This document shows positions 46,279 to 55,243 of a stretch of 64,000 bases of DNA, in pieces; position 1 is the stretch's first letter, and each line of letters starts with the position of its first letter. A model generated the notes under the pieces. It did no database searches. It was not told the origin of the DNA and saw only the letters and a list, made by a program, of their open reading frames with translations. Made by a program: the position numbers and the translations under genes. This DNA is from Paenibacillus terrigena DSM 21567 (lineage in GTDB: Bacteria > Bacillota > Bacilli > Paenibacillales > Paenibacillaceae): the NCBI RefSeq assembly GCF_000374845.1, contig NZ_KB895413.1:310001-374000 (forward strand), written 5' to 3'.

Positions 46279-46309
46279 ACTCGATTGACAGATAATAGGA
46301 GCAGTTGAG

Positions 46310-46945
46310 GTGATCCTATTGAACGCTGGTACAATCGCGTTATTGGTGTATTTAATTGTTCTGATATTACTTAGCAGTGGTTGGAGAGAAGTATTTATTT
46401 CATCATTGTCCTATCGATCTTGTTTGTTGTTTATGATTCTTTTTCCCATTGCTGCGTTATTTACGATACCTATTCACTCTACCTTGACCTTGAATATGGG
46501 GGTGGTGGTTCTACTTGTAACAGCAGTATATTGCTTGGATAAGCTGGAACCATGGTATCGTAAAATCTATGTCATAACGGTTACCTTATTAATTGGCGTC
46601 GTATATGCGCTGTTCGGGCATTTCGTCATCTTGGATCCGATCTTTATCTGGGTGTCATCGCGATGGGATCCCGTTATCGTATCGGTGGCTTGCGTTCTTC
46701 TTGCGGTACAAACCATTGAAGAACAGCTAATCATTATCACGGTTGGTTTCTTGTTTGGTGATGCTATTATGCAAGGAATGACAGGTGGGGCAGGAATCAC
46801 GTTGGGGACGGCTGCATGGTACGATCAATGGTGGATTTCAATCATAACAGCAAGATTATGTGCGTGGTCTTTGGAGAGCGTCATGCTGCTCGGTAAGAAT
46901 ACGGCTGGTTTTTTCTACGAACGGCTTAAGAGCTGGAAGAAATAA
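46310..46945 (+). CDS. yphA: YphA family membrane protein
   Basis: A 211-residue protein with about six hydrophobic segments and the loop GGAGITLGTAAWYDQWWISI. It corresponds in place and topology to YphA. The GTG at 46310 has AGGAG 8 bases upstream. Function unknown; the position before der is conserved among Bacillales. Confidence 0.8.
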   Translation: MILLNAGTIALLVYLIVLILLSSGWREVFISSLSYRSCLLFMILFPIAALFTIPIHSTLTLNMGVVVLLVTAVYCLDKLEPWYRKIYVITVTLLIGVVYALFGHFVILDPIFIWVSSRWDPVIVSVACVLLAVQTIEEQLIIITVGFLFGDAIMQGMTGGAGITLGTAAWYDQWWISIITARLCAWSLESVMLLGKNTAGFFYERLKSWKK

Positions 46946-47072
46946 AAAAGACCCATCAAAGTGAAGAGAAGCTTTGCAGTTGATTCCGAATACTTTGGCG
47001 GGGATCAGAAAATTTAGTAGGAATTTAGCTTCATGATAACAGTGAAGCATTCGATATAGGAGGAAATGGATT

Positions 47073-48395
47073 ATGTCTAGACCCGTAGTAGCCATCGTGG
47101 GACGTCCTAACGTTGGTAAATCGACGATTTTCAACCGAATTATCGGGGACCGTCTTGCAATCGTTGAAGATAAGCCTGGGATTACACGTGACCGTATTTA
47201 CGGTACAGCGGAATGGAATGGTGTTCCGTTTAGTGTAATTGATACAGGTGGTATCGAAATCGATGGCGAGGATGTTATTTTGAAGTCGATTCGTGTACAA
47301 GCTGAGCTTGCGATCGAAGAGGCTGATGTGATTGTATTTATGTGTGAAGCGAAGAGTGGCCTTACGAATGCGGATGAAGAGGTAGCTCAACTATTGTTCC
47401 GCTCCGGTAAGCCGATTGTTTTGGCCGTTAATAAAGTCGATAATCTAAGCCGTATGGATGAGATTTATGAATTCTACAGCCTTGGCTTAGGAGATCCTGT
47501 TGCACTATCGGGTTCGCATGGAACCGGGCTTGGCGATTTGCTCGATGTCGTTGTAGAGCTTCTACCTGAGAAAGAAGAAGAAGTATATGAAGAGGATGTC
47601 ATCCGCGTCGCATTGATTGGGCGTCCGAATGTCGGAAAATCATCGCTCGTGAATGCAATTCTAGGGGAAGAACGCGTTATCGTTAGTGATATTGCGGGGA
47701 CTACTCGGGATGCGATTGATACACCATTTGAACGTGATGGACAGAAGTATGTTCTTATCGATACGGCAGGTATGCGTAAACGAGGTAAAGTCTACGAATC
47801 GACAGAGAAATACAGTGTCATGCGTGCGATTAAAGCCATTGAGCGAGCAGATGTTGTACTCGTCGTCATCAATGGGGAAGAAGGAATTATCGATCAAGAT
47901 AAGCATATCGCAGGATATGCGCATGATGCGGGGAAAGCGTCTATCTTTGTCGTGAATAAGTGGGATGTTGTCGAGAAGGATGATAAGACCATGCAACAAT
48001 TTACGCAAAAGATTCGCGATCATTTCCTATTCATGACGTATAGTCCGGTTGTCTACTTGTCCGCGCTGACGAAACAGCGCCTTCACAAGCTTCTGCCTGT
48101 TGTTCAGCATGTATCCGAGCAGCATGCACAGCGCATCCAGACGCATATTCTGAATGATATTGTCTCAGATGCGATTGCGATTAACCCTCCACCGACAGAT
48201 AAGGGTCGCAGAATGCGGATTAATTACGTGACACAAGTGGCCGTGAAACCACCGACTATTGTCGTCTTCGTCAATGATCCTGAACTTATGCATTTCTCAT
48301 ATGAACGGTACCTTGAGAATAAGATTCGGGCTGCATTTACGTTCGAAGGCACACCGATTCGTATCTTTACACGGCGGAAGACCGATCAAGAATAG
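47073..48395 (+). CDS. der: GTPase Der (EngA), ribosome assembly
   Basis: A 440-residue protein with two tandem GTPase domains. The first has [16 protein letters not shown] and NKVD; the second has [24 protein letters not shown] and NKWD. A C-terminal KH-like domain follows ([21 protein letters not shown]). Der is essential for 50S ribosome assembly. A GGAGG upstream of the ATG and 21-base gap to plsY indicate one operon. Confidence 0.97.
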   Translation: MSRPVVAIVGRPNVGKSTIFNRIIGDRLAIVEDKPGITRDRIYGTAEWNGVPFSVIDTGGIEIDGEDVILKSIRVQAELAIEEADVIVFMCEAKSGLTNADEEVAQLLFRSGKPIVLAVNKVDNLSRMDEIYEFYSLGLGDPVALSGSHGTGLGDLLDVVVELLPEKEEEVYEEDVIRVALIGRPNVGKSSLVNAILGEERVIVSDIAGTTRDAIDTPFERDGQKYVLIDTAGMRKRGKVYESTEKYSVMRAIKAIERADVVLVVINGEEGIIDQDKHIAGYAHDAGKASIFVVNKWDVVEKDDKTMQQFTQKIRDHFLFMTYSPVVYLSALTKQRLHKLLPVVQHVSEQHAQRIQTHILNDIVSDAIAINPPPTDKGRRMRINYVTQVAVKPPTIVVFVNDPELMHFSYERYLENKIRAAFTFEGTPIRIFTRRKTDQE

Positions 48396-48416
48396 AGGAT
48401 TAAAGGGAGGAGAACC

Positions 48417-49031
48417 GTGGTTCTAGCGATTATCTCAATCATTCTAAGTTATCTCATCGGTGCGATTAGCTTCAGTGTCGTCATTGCCAAATGGCTGAAA
48501 GGCATTGATATTCGCCAGCATGGTAGCGGCAACGCAGGTGCAACGAACACGTTACGAGTCCTTGGTAAAGGGCCGGGAATTTGTGTATTATTGCTGGACA
48601 TGGCCAAAGGTGTCTTAGCAGTATGGCTAGGCAAGTGGATGGGCGATATTTCGGCCTGGGTTCCCGTTCTATGTGGTATTGCGGCGATTGTCGGACATAA
48701 TTGGCCTATCTATTTTCGGTTCAAAGGCGGGAAAGGGATTGCGACGACGATTGGTGTCATGGCAACCCTTGCCTTCTTGCCATCCTTATTCGCGGGAATT
48801 ACGGCGATTATTGTCATTGCTGTAACAAGGTATGTATCACTTGGTTCATTAATACTCTCCGCGGTATTGCCTATTCTACTCATTGTGATGAATCGTCCGT
48901 ATGAAATATTATGGGCGAGCCTACTCTTGTGTGTATTCGCATTCGTCAGACACCGTTCGAATATCGTGAAGATTGTTCAGGGTAAAGAGAACAAGCTGGG
49001 TGCGAAGAAAGGGGAACGTCGCGTTGTCTAA
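48417..49031 (+). CDS. plsY: Glycerol-3-phosphate acyltransferase PlsY
   Basis: A 204-residue membrane enzyme using acyl phosphate to make lysophosphatidic acid. IRQHGSGNAGATNTLRVLGKG, GHNWPIYFRFKGGKGIAT and the final RHRSNI segment are the three PlsY active-site motifs. Start is GTG behind GGGAGGAG. Its stop overlaps the gpsA start by eight bases. Confidence 0.96.
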   Translation: MVLAIISIILSYLIGAISFSVVIAKWLKGIDIRQHGSGNAGATNTLRVLGKGPGICVLLLDMAKGVLAVWLGKWMGDISAWVPVLCGIAAIVGHNWPIYFRFKGGKGIATTIGVMATLAFLPSLFAGITAIIVIAVTRYVSLGSLILSAVLPILLIVMNRPYEILWASLLLCVFAFVRHRSNIVKIVQGKENKLGAKKGERRVV

Positions 49032-50070
49032 AAAAGTAGCTGTCCTTGTAGCAGGAAGCTGGGGTACTGCACTAGCCAGCGTCCTTGCCAATAACGAGCA
49101 TCATGTCATGTTGTGGTCGCGAAATGCCGATCAAGTGAACCAGATTAATGAACAGCATCGGAATGAACGTTATTTGCCCGGGGTTGATTTATCGCCTCGG
49201 ATCGAAGCGACGACTTCGATGGAAGAAGCTGTTCGTGATGCGGAGGCTGTCTTGATTGTTGCTCCGTCATCTGCAATGAGAGCTGTGGCACGTGAGTTGA
49301 AGGCGTTTCTTCAGGCTGATACCTTGGTTATTCATGCGACAAAAGGCTTCGAGACGGAGACGCTGAAGCGTATGTCTACCGTGATCGCTGAAGAATTAGA
49401 ATGCGATGCTTCAGATATTGTTGTTTTATCCGGGCCAAGCCATGCGGAAGAAGTCGTACGGTTGTGTCCGACAACAGTTGTCGTCGCGTCGGCAAATCTT
49501 CAAGCAGCTGAAGAAGCACAAGATTTATTCATTAACTCCTTTTTCCGCGTCTATACGAACCCGGATGTGCTAGGAGTCGAGTTATCGGGTGCGCTCAAGA
49601 ATATCATAGCGCTCGGGGCAGGACTTTCAGATGGACTCGGCTATGGAGATAATGCGAAAGCAGCGCTGATAACTCGTGGATTAGCTGAGATTGCAAGATT
49701 GGGTCTAGAGATGGGTGCGAATCCGATGACCTTCGCAGGACTTGCTGGTGTCGGAGATCTTGTTGTGACATGTACAAGTCAACATAGTCGAAACTGGCGG
49801 GCAGGGTCGAAGATCGGGCAGGGCAAATCGATTGATACCGTGCTGCAGGAGATGGGTATGGTCGTCGAAGGCATTCGAACCACCAAAGCTGCTTACGCGT
49901 TAGCGCGTGAGTATCATGTGGATATGCCAATCACAGATCAACTCTATCAAGTGCTATTCGAGAATAAACCAAGCAAACAAGCTGTGGAAGCGCTCATGGG
50001 TCGTGTGCGAAGGCATGAGATTGAGGAAATAGCGAAGACACAGAAGGAAGATTGGCTTAGAAAATTGTAG
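49024..50070 (+). CDS. gpsA: Glycerol-3-phosphate dehydrogenase [NAD(P)+]
   Basis: A 348-residue enzyme making glycerol-3-phosphate for phospholipids. FINSFFRVYTNPDVLGVELSG-type lines, GYGDNAKAALITRGLAEIARLG and HSRNWRAG are canonical, and the length is as expected when TTG 49024 is used. AAAGGGG lies about 9-12 bases before it. In the nucleotide-binding motif the first Gly of the usual GAGSWG is Val (LVAGSWG). The order der-plsY-gpsA fits phospholipid synthesis linked to ribosome assembly genes. Confidence 0.95.
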   Translation: MSKKVAVLVAGSWGTALASVLANNEHHVMLWSRNADQVNQINEQHRNERYLPGVDLSPRIEATTSMEEAVRDAEAVLIVAPSSAMRAVARELKAFLQADTLVIHATKGFETETLKRMSTVIAEELECDASDIVVLSGPSHAEEVVRLCPTTVVVASANLQAAEEAQDLFINSFFRVYTNPDVLGVELSGALKNIIALGAGLSDGLGYGDNAKAALITRGLAEIARLGLEMGANPMTFAGLAGVGDLVVTCTSQHSRNWRAGSKIGQGKSIDTVLQEMGMVVEGIRTTKAAYALAREYHVDMPITDQLYQVLFENKPSKQAVEALMGRVRRHEIEEIAKTQKEDWLRKL

Positions 50071-50146
50071 GCTCTGTTCGTACGCCTACACCAAGCAGCT
50101 TTCCCCCTCATATGATGTGTAGAAGTTACGTCAGAGGAGGGGTACG

Positions 50147-50419
50147 ATGGCCAAAAATGTGTCTAAGGATATATTAAATAAAGTGAAAGAGAAGACCGGT
50201 AAAAGTATAACCGAGAATCAAATTAAAAAATTAGCCAGCAATGTGAAACCTAGTACGATGCAAAGCGAATCCCAGCTGCGGGAACTCATTAAGCAAGTAT
50301 CGAACATGGCTAAAATTCCAGTATCGGAAGCAACCGTCAATGACATCATTAAATCCGTAAAGAACAGCGGCGGCTTGAGCAATATGGAGTCTGTGATGAA
50401 GATGTTGATGAAGAAGTAG
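50147..50419 (+). CDS. spoVIF: Stage VI sporulation protein F-like
   Basis: A 90-residue basic, helical protein with the pattern KTGKSITENQIKKLASNVK, LRELIKQVSNMAKIPVS and MKMLMKK, which aligns with SpoVIF, a small mother-cell protein that helps order late coat assembly in B. subtilis. AGAGGAGGGG lies 5 bases before the ATG. CATATGATG at about 50109-50117 is only a partial match to mother-cell sigma-factor -10 elements. Confidence 0.72.
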   Translation: MAKNVSKDILNKVKEKTGKSITENQIKKLASNVKPSTMQSESQLRELIKQVSNMAKIPVSEATVNDIIKSVKNSGGLSNMESVMKMLMKK

Positions 50420-50427
50420 GTTCCGAA

Positions 50428-50479
50428 GAACAAAAGTGGACTCTGAGATTGGAAGAGTCATCTTTTGTTCTTTTTTTTT
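50428..50479 (+). terminator. Terminator after the spoVIF-like gene
   Basis: GAACAAAAG pairs with CTTTTGTTC, with an inner GACTCT/AGAGTC stem, and is followed by nine T residues. Confidence 0.93.
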
Positions 50480-50544
50480 GAGTGCTATAATGTTGTGGGG
50501 CCTGTATGATATAAATAGTTGACAGCAGAGAAATGGGGGCTATT

Positions 50545-50847
50545 ATGGGACAAGCAATACAGTTAATCGGTAAAAAAGTCACAAAATCAATCGAAGCAGA
50601 AGTTGGAAAGTCGATCCTCGACTTGGCGATCAAGCATGATGTGGACTGGGGTTTCTCCTGTACACGGGGTACTTGTGCACGCTGCCGGTGTTCTATTGAG
50701 ACAGGTACAGAGTTCCTGGAGCCGCCGACGGATGCGGAACGGAATCGTCTGGATGACGAAGAGATCGAAGAGGGTTATCGACTCGGCTGCCAAGCGATCA
50801 TTCGTGAGGTAGGCGCCATTACCGCCAAGAACAAAACATACTTCTAG
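50545..50847 (+). CDS. [2Fe-2S] ferredoxin, first of a pair
   Basis: A 100-residue plant-type ferredoxin-fold protein. The cluster ligands are C-x4-C-x2-C in SCTRGTCARC with the fourth in RLGCQAI. ATG 50545 has GGGGG 5 bases upstream; ATG 50533 is an alternative giving 104 residues. A second ferredoxin begins 30 bases downstream. The electron donor and acceptor are not visible in the sequence. Confidence 0.88.
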   Translation: MGQAIQLIGKKVTKSIEAEVGKSILDLAIKHDVDWGFSCTRGTCARCRCSIETGTEFLEPPTDAERNRLDDEEIEEGYRLGCQAIIREVGAITAKNKTYF

Positions 50848-50877
50848 TCATGAAGTTCACAAAGTGAGGCATAACCG

Positions 50878-51222
50878 ATGCAGTGCGAAGTAACATTTGA
50901 ACCGGAACATCGAAAAATACAAGTGAGACCTGGCATTTCCATATTAGATGCAGCACGACGCGCCAAAGTCGCCATTCGTACGCGATGTGACGGAAGGGCT
51001 TCTTGCCTAATGTGTAAAGTTGAAGTGCTGAATCAAGAAGGGCTAATGCCTCCGACGAAACAAGAAAAATTAAAACTGGGCTCGCTCGTCGAACGTGGTA
51101 TTCGGCTTGGTTGTCAAGCGCGAGTTAGCGGTGATACGTCGGTTAACGTCCCGGAAGATCCGCTCAAAGCAGCGATTCGGAAGCAGCTTGCCCGTCAGAA
51201 ACAGGAGGATGACTGGTTGTGA
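50878..51222 (+). CDS. [2Fe-2S] ferredoxin, second of a pair
   Basis: A 114-residue protein of the same fold but with C-x5-C-x2-C (CDGRASCLMC) and the fourth Cys in RLGCQAR. The spacing differs from the first ferredoxin by one residue, which suggests a different partner or potential. The C-terminal tail is basic then acidic. It overlaps the following lipoprotein gene by four bases. Confidence 0.9.
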   Translation: MQCEVTFEPEHRKIQVRPGISILDAARRAKVAIRTRCDGRASCLMCKVEVLNQEGLMPPTKQEKLKLGSLVERGIRLGCQARVSGDTSVNVPEDPLKAAIRKQLARQKQEDDWL

Positions 51223-51971
51223 TTGCAAGAGCACGTATCAAGTACATACGAACAGCCGGGATCATGGTGGTGCTCATCATGCTGGCCTTATCAACAACGG
51301 GATGTCTGTATCCCAAGGAACTCCGCGCGGAGAACCAGGTCTCTTATCGTGAGACGGTTTTGCTTGTGCAGAATGCAGTAGAGGCATATCAGAAAGAGAA
51401 AGGTATATTACCCATTATGACGAGCGGTACAGATGTTCCGAAGTTCGAGAAATATCGGATTAACTTCGAACCCCTGGTAGATGGGAAATATTTGAGCGAT
51501 GTGCCGAATGCTTCTTACGAAAAGGGCGGTCCAGGTTACTTCATCATTATCAACGAGGAAACCAAGCCTGCAGTAAAATTGATGGATCTGACGGTCTACC
51601 AACATATGAATGATATTCAGAAGCTCGTCGATCAGTTCGCGAAAGCGCATCCAGATACCTTGCCGCTGGGGAATGAATTGTATCCAGATTTCTATCAAAT
51701 CGATGCAAAGCAGCTAAACGGTAAAATGCCAGAGATCAAGAGCGTCTATTCCGGGGAAGCGGCACCAATCATGATCGACAAGAAGGGGAAAGTCTATGTC
51801 GATTATGCTGCAGATATTGTAACTGCAATCCAGAAGGCAGGGGGAAATGTGAATGCTAAGGTAGACGATTTACGTGAATATTTGGTCGAGGCGTCCTTCT
51901 ATTCACCGGTAAAATCAACAGCATATCATTGGGTGAATGAGCAGCCCGTTCCTGTGCGAAGTAAAGAATAA
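51219..51971 (+). CDS. yphF: YphF-like lipoprotein
   Basis: A 250-residue protein with a signal peptide and lipobox LSTTGC, followed by an extracytoplasmic domain with TVLLVQNAVEAYQKEKGILPI. It starts with GTG on the ATGA-type overlap (GTGA) of the ferredoxin stop. Position between gpsA and spoIVA matches YphF of B. subtilis. Function unknown. Confidence 0.75.
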   Translation: MIARARIKYIRTAGIMVVLIMLALSTTGCLYPKELRAENQVSYRETVLLVQNAVEAYQKEKGILPIMTSGTDVPKFEKYRINFEPLVDGKYLSDVPNASYEKGGPGYFIIINEETKPAVKLMDLTVYQHMNDIQKLVDQFAKAHPDTLPLGNELYPDFYQIDAKQLNGKMPEIKSVYSGEAAPIMIDKKGKVYVDYAADIVTAIQKAGGNVNAKVDDLREYLVEASFYSPVKSTAYHWVNEQPVPVRSKE

Positions 51972-51992
51972 ATCATTGGAGAGGTGACCAAT

Positions 51993-52739
51993 ATGGGCGA
52001 GAGCAAACTTAAGAAAAATTCGTCAACATATAAGGGGAATAAGTCAAAGTCGAAACCGAACAACAAATTTTTTGGATGGTTTCTAGGGATTGTCGTTGTG
52101 TTACTAATTGGAGCATTAGCAGCCATTAATGCCCTCTCCCCATCCAAAGCGGATGAGCCGCCAGTCGAAGGCAAGAAGTATGAGATCTCGACTGTAGGGC
52201 AGCCGGTCTTAGGAAATAAAGATGCCAAAGTAGAAATTGTGGAGTTCGGTGACTTCAAGTGTCCATCCTGCCGACAGTTCGAAACGGATGTGTTCCCGAA
52301 ACTGAAAGAGCAATATATCGATACGGGTAAAGCGAAAATAAGCTTTATCAATTTCTCTTTCATGAGTGAAACATTTAAGCTGTCAGATAACGATTCGAAG
52401 CGTGCTTCACTGTTCGGTGAAGCGGTATATAAACAGAACCCAGAGGCATTCTGGACGTACTACCAACATCTATACGAGCAGCAAGGTGATGAACGTGAAA
52501 TATGGGCAACAGAAGAGATGCTCTCGAATATCGTGAAGGATATCCCGGGCATTGATGTGGAGAAAGTCAAGAAAGAGGTTCAAGAAGGGCTGTACGATAA
52601 AGAATTGGAGAACGATCATAAGATTGTAGATCAGCTTGGCATTACGTCAACCCCGACCATTTTTGTCAATGGTCAACCGATTGACAAACCATCTCTAGAG
52701 AGTGTCTCCAAATTGATTGAAGCCGAGCTGGCGAAATAA
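51993..52739 (+). CDS. bdbD: Disulfide bond formation protein BdbD (DsbA-like)
   Basis: A 248-residue membrane-anchored thioredoxin-fold oxidase. One N-terminal helix (FLGIVVVLLIGALAAINAL) precedes the DsbA-like domain with the active site CPSC in FGDFKCPSCRQF and the cis-proline loop TSTPTIFVNG. It oxidises thiols of exported proteins. ATG 51993 has GAGAGGTGA 6-8 bases upstream. Its redox partner BdbC follows at 13 bases. Confidence 0.9.
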   Translation: MGESKLKKNSSTYKGNKSKSKPNNKFFGWFLGIVVVLLIGALAAINALSPSKADEPPVEGKKYEISTVGQPVLGNKDAKVEIVEFGDFKCPSCRQFETDVFPKLKEQYIDTGKAKISFINFSFMSETFKLSDNDSKRASLFGEAVYKQNPEAFWTYYQHLYEQQGDEREIWATEEMLSNIVKDIPGIDVEKVKKEVQEGLYDKELENDHKIVDQLGITSTPTIFVNGQPIDKPSLESVSKLIEAELAK

Positions 52740-52752
52740 CGGAGGGCTCTTC

Positions 52753-53190
52753 ATGAGACAATGGATGCTGAAGTATGGGCTCTATGTTGCGTGGCTCATT
52801 TCCATCATTGCAACCGTAGGAAGTCTATACATGAGTGAAGTACTGTTGTATGAACCGTGTCGATTATGTTGGTTCCAGCGCATCTTGATGTACCCACTCG
52901 TAATTATTCTAGGGATTGCCGCTTATGAACATAATACACGTATTACCCGATATGCACTGCCGCTTGTCCTGATTGGCGGCTCCATCTCGACTTGGCATAT
53001 TCTCGAACAGAAGATTCCTGGAGTTGCACAGCTGGCACCATGCAAAGTGGGTATTCCATGCAATTTTGACTATTTGAATTGGTTCGGATTTATTACGATT
53101 CCTATGCTGGCTTTAACAGCATTTGTTCTTATTGCCATCGTACTTATCATTATCGGACGCGGAGCGCGTGACCAAGAGGCCGATAATTAA
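52753..53190 (+). CDS. bdbC: Disulfide bond formation protein BdbC (DsbB family)
   Basis: A 145-residue four-helix membrane protein. The first Cys pair is CRLC in LLYEPCRLCWFQR and the second, CKVGIPC, is in the larger loop. It re-oxidises BdbD and passes electrons to quinone. GGAGGG is 6 bases before the ATG at 52753. Confidence 0.94.
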   Translation: MRQWMLKYGLYVAWLISIIATVGSLYMSEVLLYEPCRLCWFQRILMYPLVIILGIAAYEHNTRITRYALPLVLIGGSISTWHILEQKIPGVAQLAPCKVGIPCNFDYLNWFGFITIPMLALTAFVLIAIVLIIIGRGARDQEADN

Positions 53191-53199
53191 TATTCTAGC

Positions 53200-53238
53200 A
53201 AGTCCTTCCTACGGGTAACCGTATGGAAGGGCTTTTTA
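53200..53238 (+). terminator. Terminator after bdbC
   Basis: AAGTCCTTCC...CGG pairs with CCG...GGAAGGGCTT, followed by TTTTT. Confidence 0.85.
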
Positions 53239-53364
53239 TTTTTCTTGAGGCAAATAAGATGAATATGGTTGCCATTCCGCTCATATATCATACTTGGAAG
53301 GCTTCATGGACGGTAACACCTCGAAGAGAGAGATGACGAGAATCTATTTTTTTACAAACAAACG

Positions 53365-53392
53365 TCATATTTTTTCCACTCGCTCATAAGAT
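53365..53392 (+). promoter_or_regulatory. Sigma-E promoter candidate for spoIVA
   Basis: TCATATT matches the sigma-E -35 (kmATATT) and CATAAGAT fits 6 of 8 of the -10 (CATACAnT) after 13 bases. SpoIVA is a sigma-E-dependent mother-cell gene in B. subtilis. If used, the leader would be about 165 bases long. Confidence 0.45.
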
Positions 53393-53566
53393 GTTACTAG
53401 TCCAAATGCATGTACGAGTTAACGTCGCATTGCGCGCATTTCGCATAGTTGATTCCTAGCGGCGGCAAACACTGGCGACAACGGCAACAGCTCATACGTT
53501 GCAGTGAATAGTGATCAAGTTTTCTGGTAGATTCGTCTATCAGAGAAATTTTAGGAGGGGATATCA

Positions 53567-55045
53567 GTGGAAAAAGTGGACATTTTTAAGGACATTGCTG
53601 AGCGTACCGGCGGGGATATTTACCTCGGGGTCGTCGGTGCGGTCCGCACGGGAAAATCAACCTTTATCAAACGGTTTATGGAGACGGTTGTTTTACCCAA
53701 CATAACAAGTGATGCAGACCGCGCTAGAGCGATTGATGAGTTACCTCAGAGTGCTGCGGGCAAAACGATTATGACGACTGAACCGAAATTCGTACCGAAC
53801 AATGCGGTACAAATCCGGGTCGCTGAAGGCCTTGATGTGAATGTGCGTGTTGTGGATTGTGTGGGCTATGCGGTATCGGGTGCCAAAGGATATGAGGATG
53901 AGAATGGACCTCGCATGATCTCTACGCCTTGGTTCGAAGAACCGATTCCATTTCAAGAAGCAGCAGAGATTGGTACGCGCAAAGTCATCCAGGAGCATTC
54001 GACGTTAGGCGTTGTCGTAACGACAGATGGTACGATTGCTGAAATTCCTCGCAGCTCCTATGTTGAGTCCGAAGAGCGAGTCATCGCTGAATTGAAGGAA
54101 GTCGGCAAGCCGTTCGTCTTAATCATTAACTCCACGCGCCCTCGAAGTGATGAGGCATTGCAATTACGCACCGAACTCGCTACCAAATACGATATTCCTG
54201 TTATGACGCTCAGCGTCGCCACGATGGGTGAAGAAGATGTGATGGGCGTACTGCGCGAGGTACTCTACGAGTTCCCAGTGCATGAAGTGAACGTCAATCT
54301 TCCGAGCTGGGTGATGGTGCTGAATGATAACCACTGGCTCCGGAGCAACTACGAGAACTCTGTTCGCGATACGGTGAAGGACATTCGCCGGTTGCGTGAT
54401 GTAGATCGCGTTGTGGCTCAATTTATGGAATATGATTTTATCGATCGTGCAGGACTGAGCGGAATGAATATGGGTCAAGGAGTTGCCGAGATTGACCTAT
54501 ATGCACCGGATGAACTGTATGATCAAATCTTGATGGAAGTCGTCGGCGTTGAAATTCGTGGGAAAGACCATCTCTTGCAGTTGATGCAGGAATTCAGCCA
54601 TGCGAAGCGGGAATATGACCGTTTCTCCGAAGCGCTGGAAATGGTCAAGACGACGGGTTATGGAATCGCAGCGCCGACGCTTGCTGAGATGCAGCTCGAT
54701 GAACCTGAGCTCATCCGTCAAGGTTCAAGATTCGGTGTACGCTTGAAGGCAACTGCACCGTCCATTCATATGATCCGTGTGGATGTTGAATCAGAATTCG
54801 CACCGATCATCGGTACCGAGAAACAGAGTGAGGAACTGGTACGTTACTTAATGCAAGACTTCGAGAACGATCCGATCAAGGTATGGGATTCAGATATGTT
54901 CGGTCGCTCTTTGCACTCCATCGTGCGCGAAGGCATTCAAGGCAAAATTGCGATGATGCCGGATAATGCCAGATATAAACTGCAGGAGACACTTGGACGA
55001 ATCATCAACGAAGGCTCAGGCGGTTTGATCGCAATCATTTTATAG
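53567..55045 (+). CDS. spoIVA: Spore coat morphogenetic ATPase SpoIVA
   Basis: A 492-residue protein that polymerises on the forespore surface with ATP and is the base layer of the coat. The Walker A motif is GAVRTGKSTFIKRF, and the Walker B-like and TRAFAC features (DCVGYAVSGAKGYEDENG) follow. The central and C-terminal domains are well conserved to the end (EGIQGKIAMMPDNARYKLQETL). GTG 53567 has AGGAGGGG 6 bases upstream. B. subtilis has hbs immediately after; here a sugar ABC operon intervenes. Confidence 0.97.
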   Translation: MEKVDIFKDIAERTGGDIYLGVVGAVRTGKSTFIKRFMETVVLPNITSDADRARAIDELPQSAAGKTIMTTEPKFVPNNAVQIRVAEGLDVNVRVVDCVGYAVSGAKGYEDENGPRMISTPWFEEPIPFQEAAEIGTRKVIQEHSTLGVVVTTDGTIAEIPRSSYVESEERVIAELKEVGKPFVLIINSTRPRSDEALQLRTELATKYDIPVMTLSVATMGEEDVMGVLREVLYEFPVHEVNVNLPSWVMVLNDNHWLRSNYENSVRDTVKDIRRLRDVDRVVAQFMEYDFIDRAGLSGMNMGQGVAEIDLYAPDELYDQILMEVVGVEIRGKDHLLQLMQEFSHAKREYDRFSEALEMVKTTGYGIAAPTLAEMQLDEPELIRQGSRFGVRLKATAPSIHMIRVDVESEFAPIIGTEKQSEELVRYLMQDFENDPIKVWDSDMFGRSLHSIVREGIQGKIAMMPDNARYKLQETLGRIINEGSGGLIAIIL

Positions 55046-55071
55046 GACCATTTCATTCTATATTTAAGCAA

Positions 55072-55097
55072 AGAGGCGCTTACATAAGCGTCTTTTT
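55072..55097 (+). terminator. Terminator after spoIVA
   Basis: GGCGCTTA pairs with TAAGCGTC and is followed by TTTTTG. Confidence 0.85.
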
Positions 55098-55140
55098 GTC
55101 GTTTTCCGGGAAAATTAGCCAAAAACTTTCATAAAACCAA

Positions 55141-55169
55141 TTTACAAGGTCGGAATTAAAGGTTATAGT
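55141..55169 (+). promoter_or_regulatory. Promoter of the sugar ABC operon
   Basis: TTTACA and TATAGT, both one mismatch from consensus, are 17 bases apart, about 70 bases before the binding-protein gene. No repressor gene is adjacent. Confidence 0.7.
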
Positions 55170-55243
55170 ATTGCTTAACGAATCTATGGGAAATGGTTCC
55201 TGTAGATTACTAGATTAAGAACTTGTTACGGGGGGAAATGAAA

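Larger units (their letters stand above)
53191..53566. other. Intergenic region before spoIVA
   Basis: About 330 bases beyond the terminator contain the sigma-E promoter candidate at 53365-53392, a second CATACGTT (sigma-E -10-like, no good -35) at 53493-53500, and the spoIVA ribosome binding site. No coding region is supported. Confidence 0.55.
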
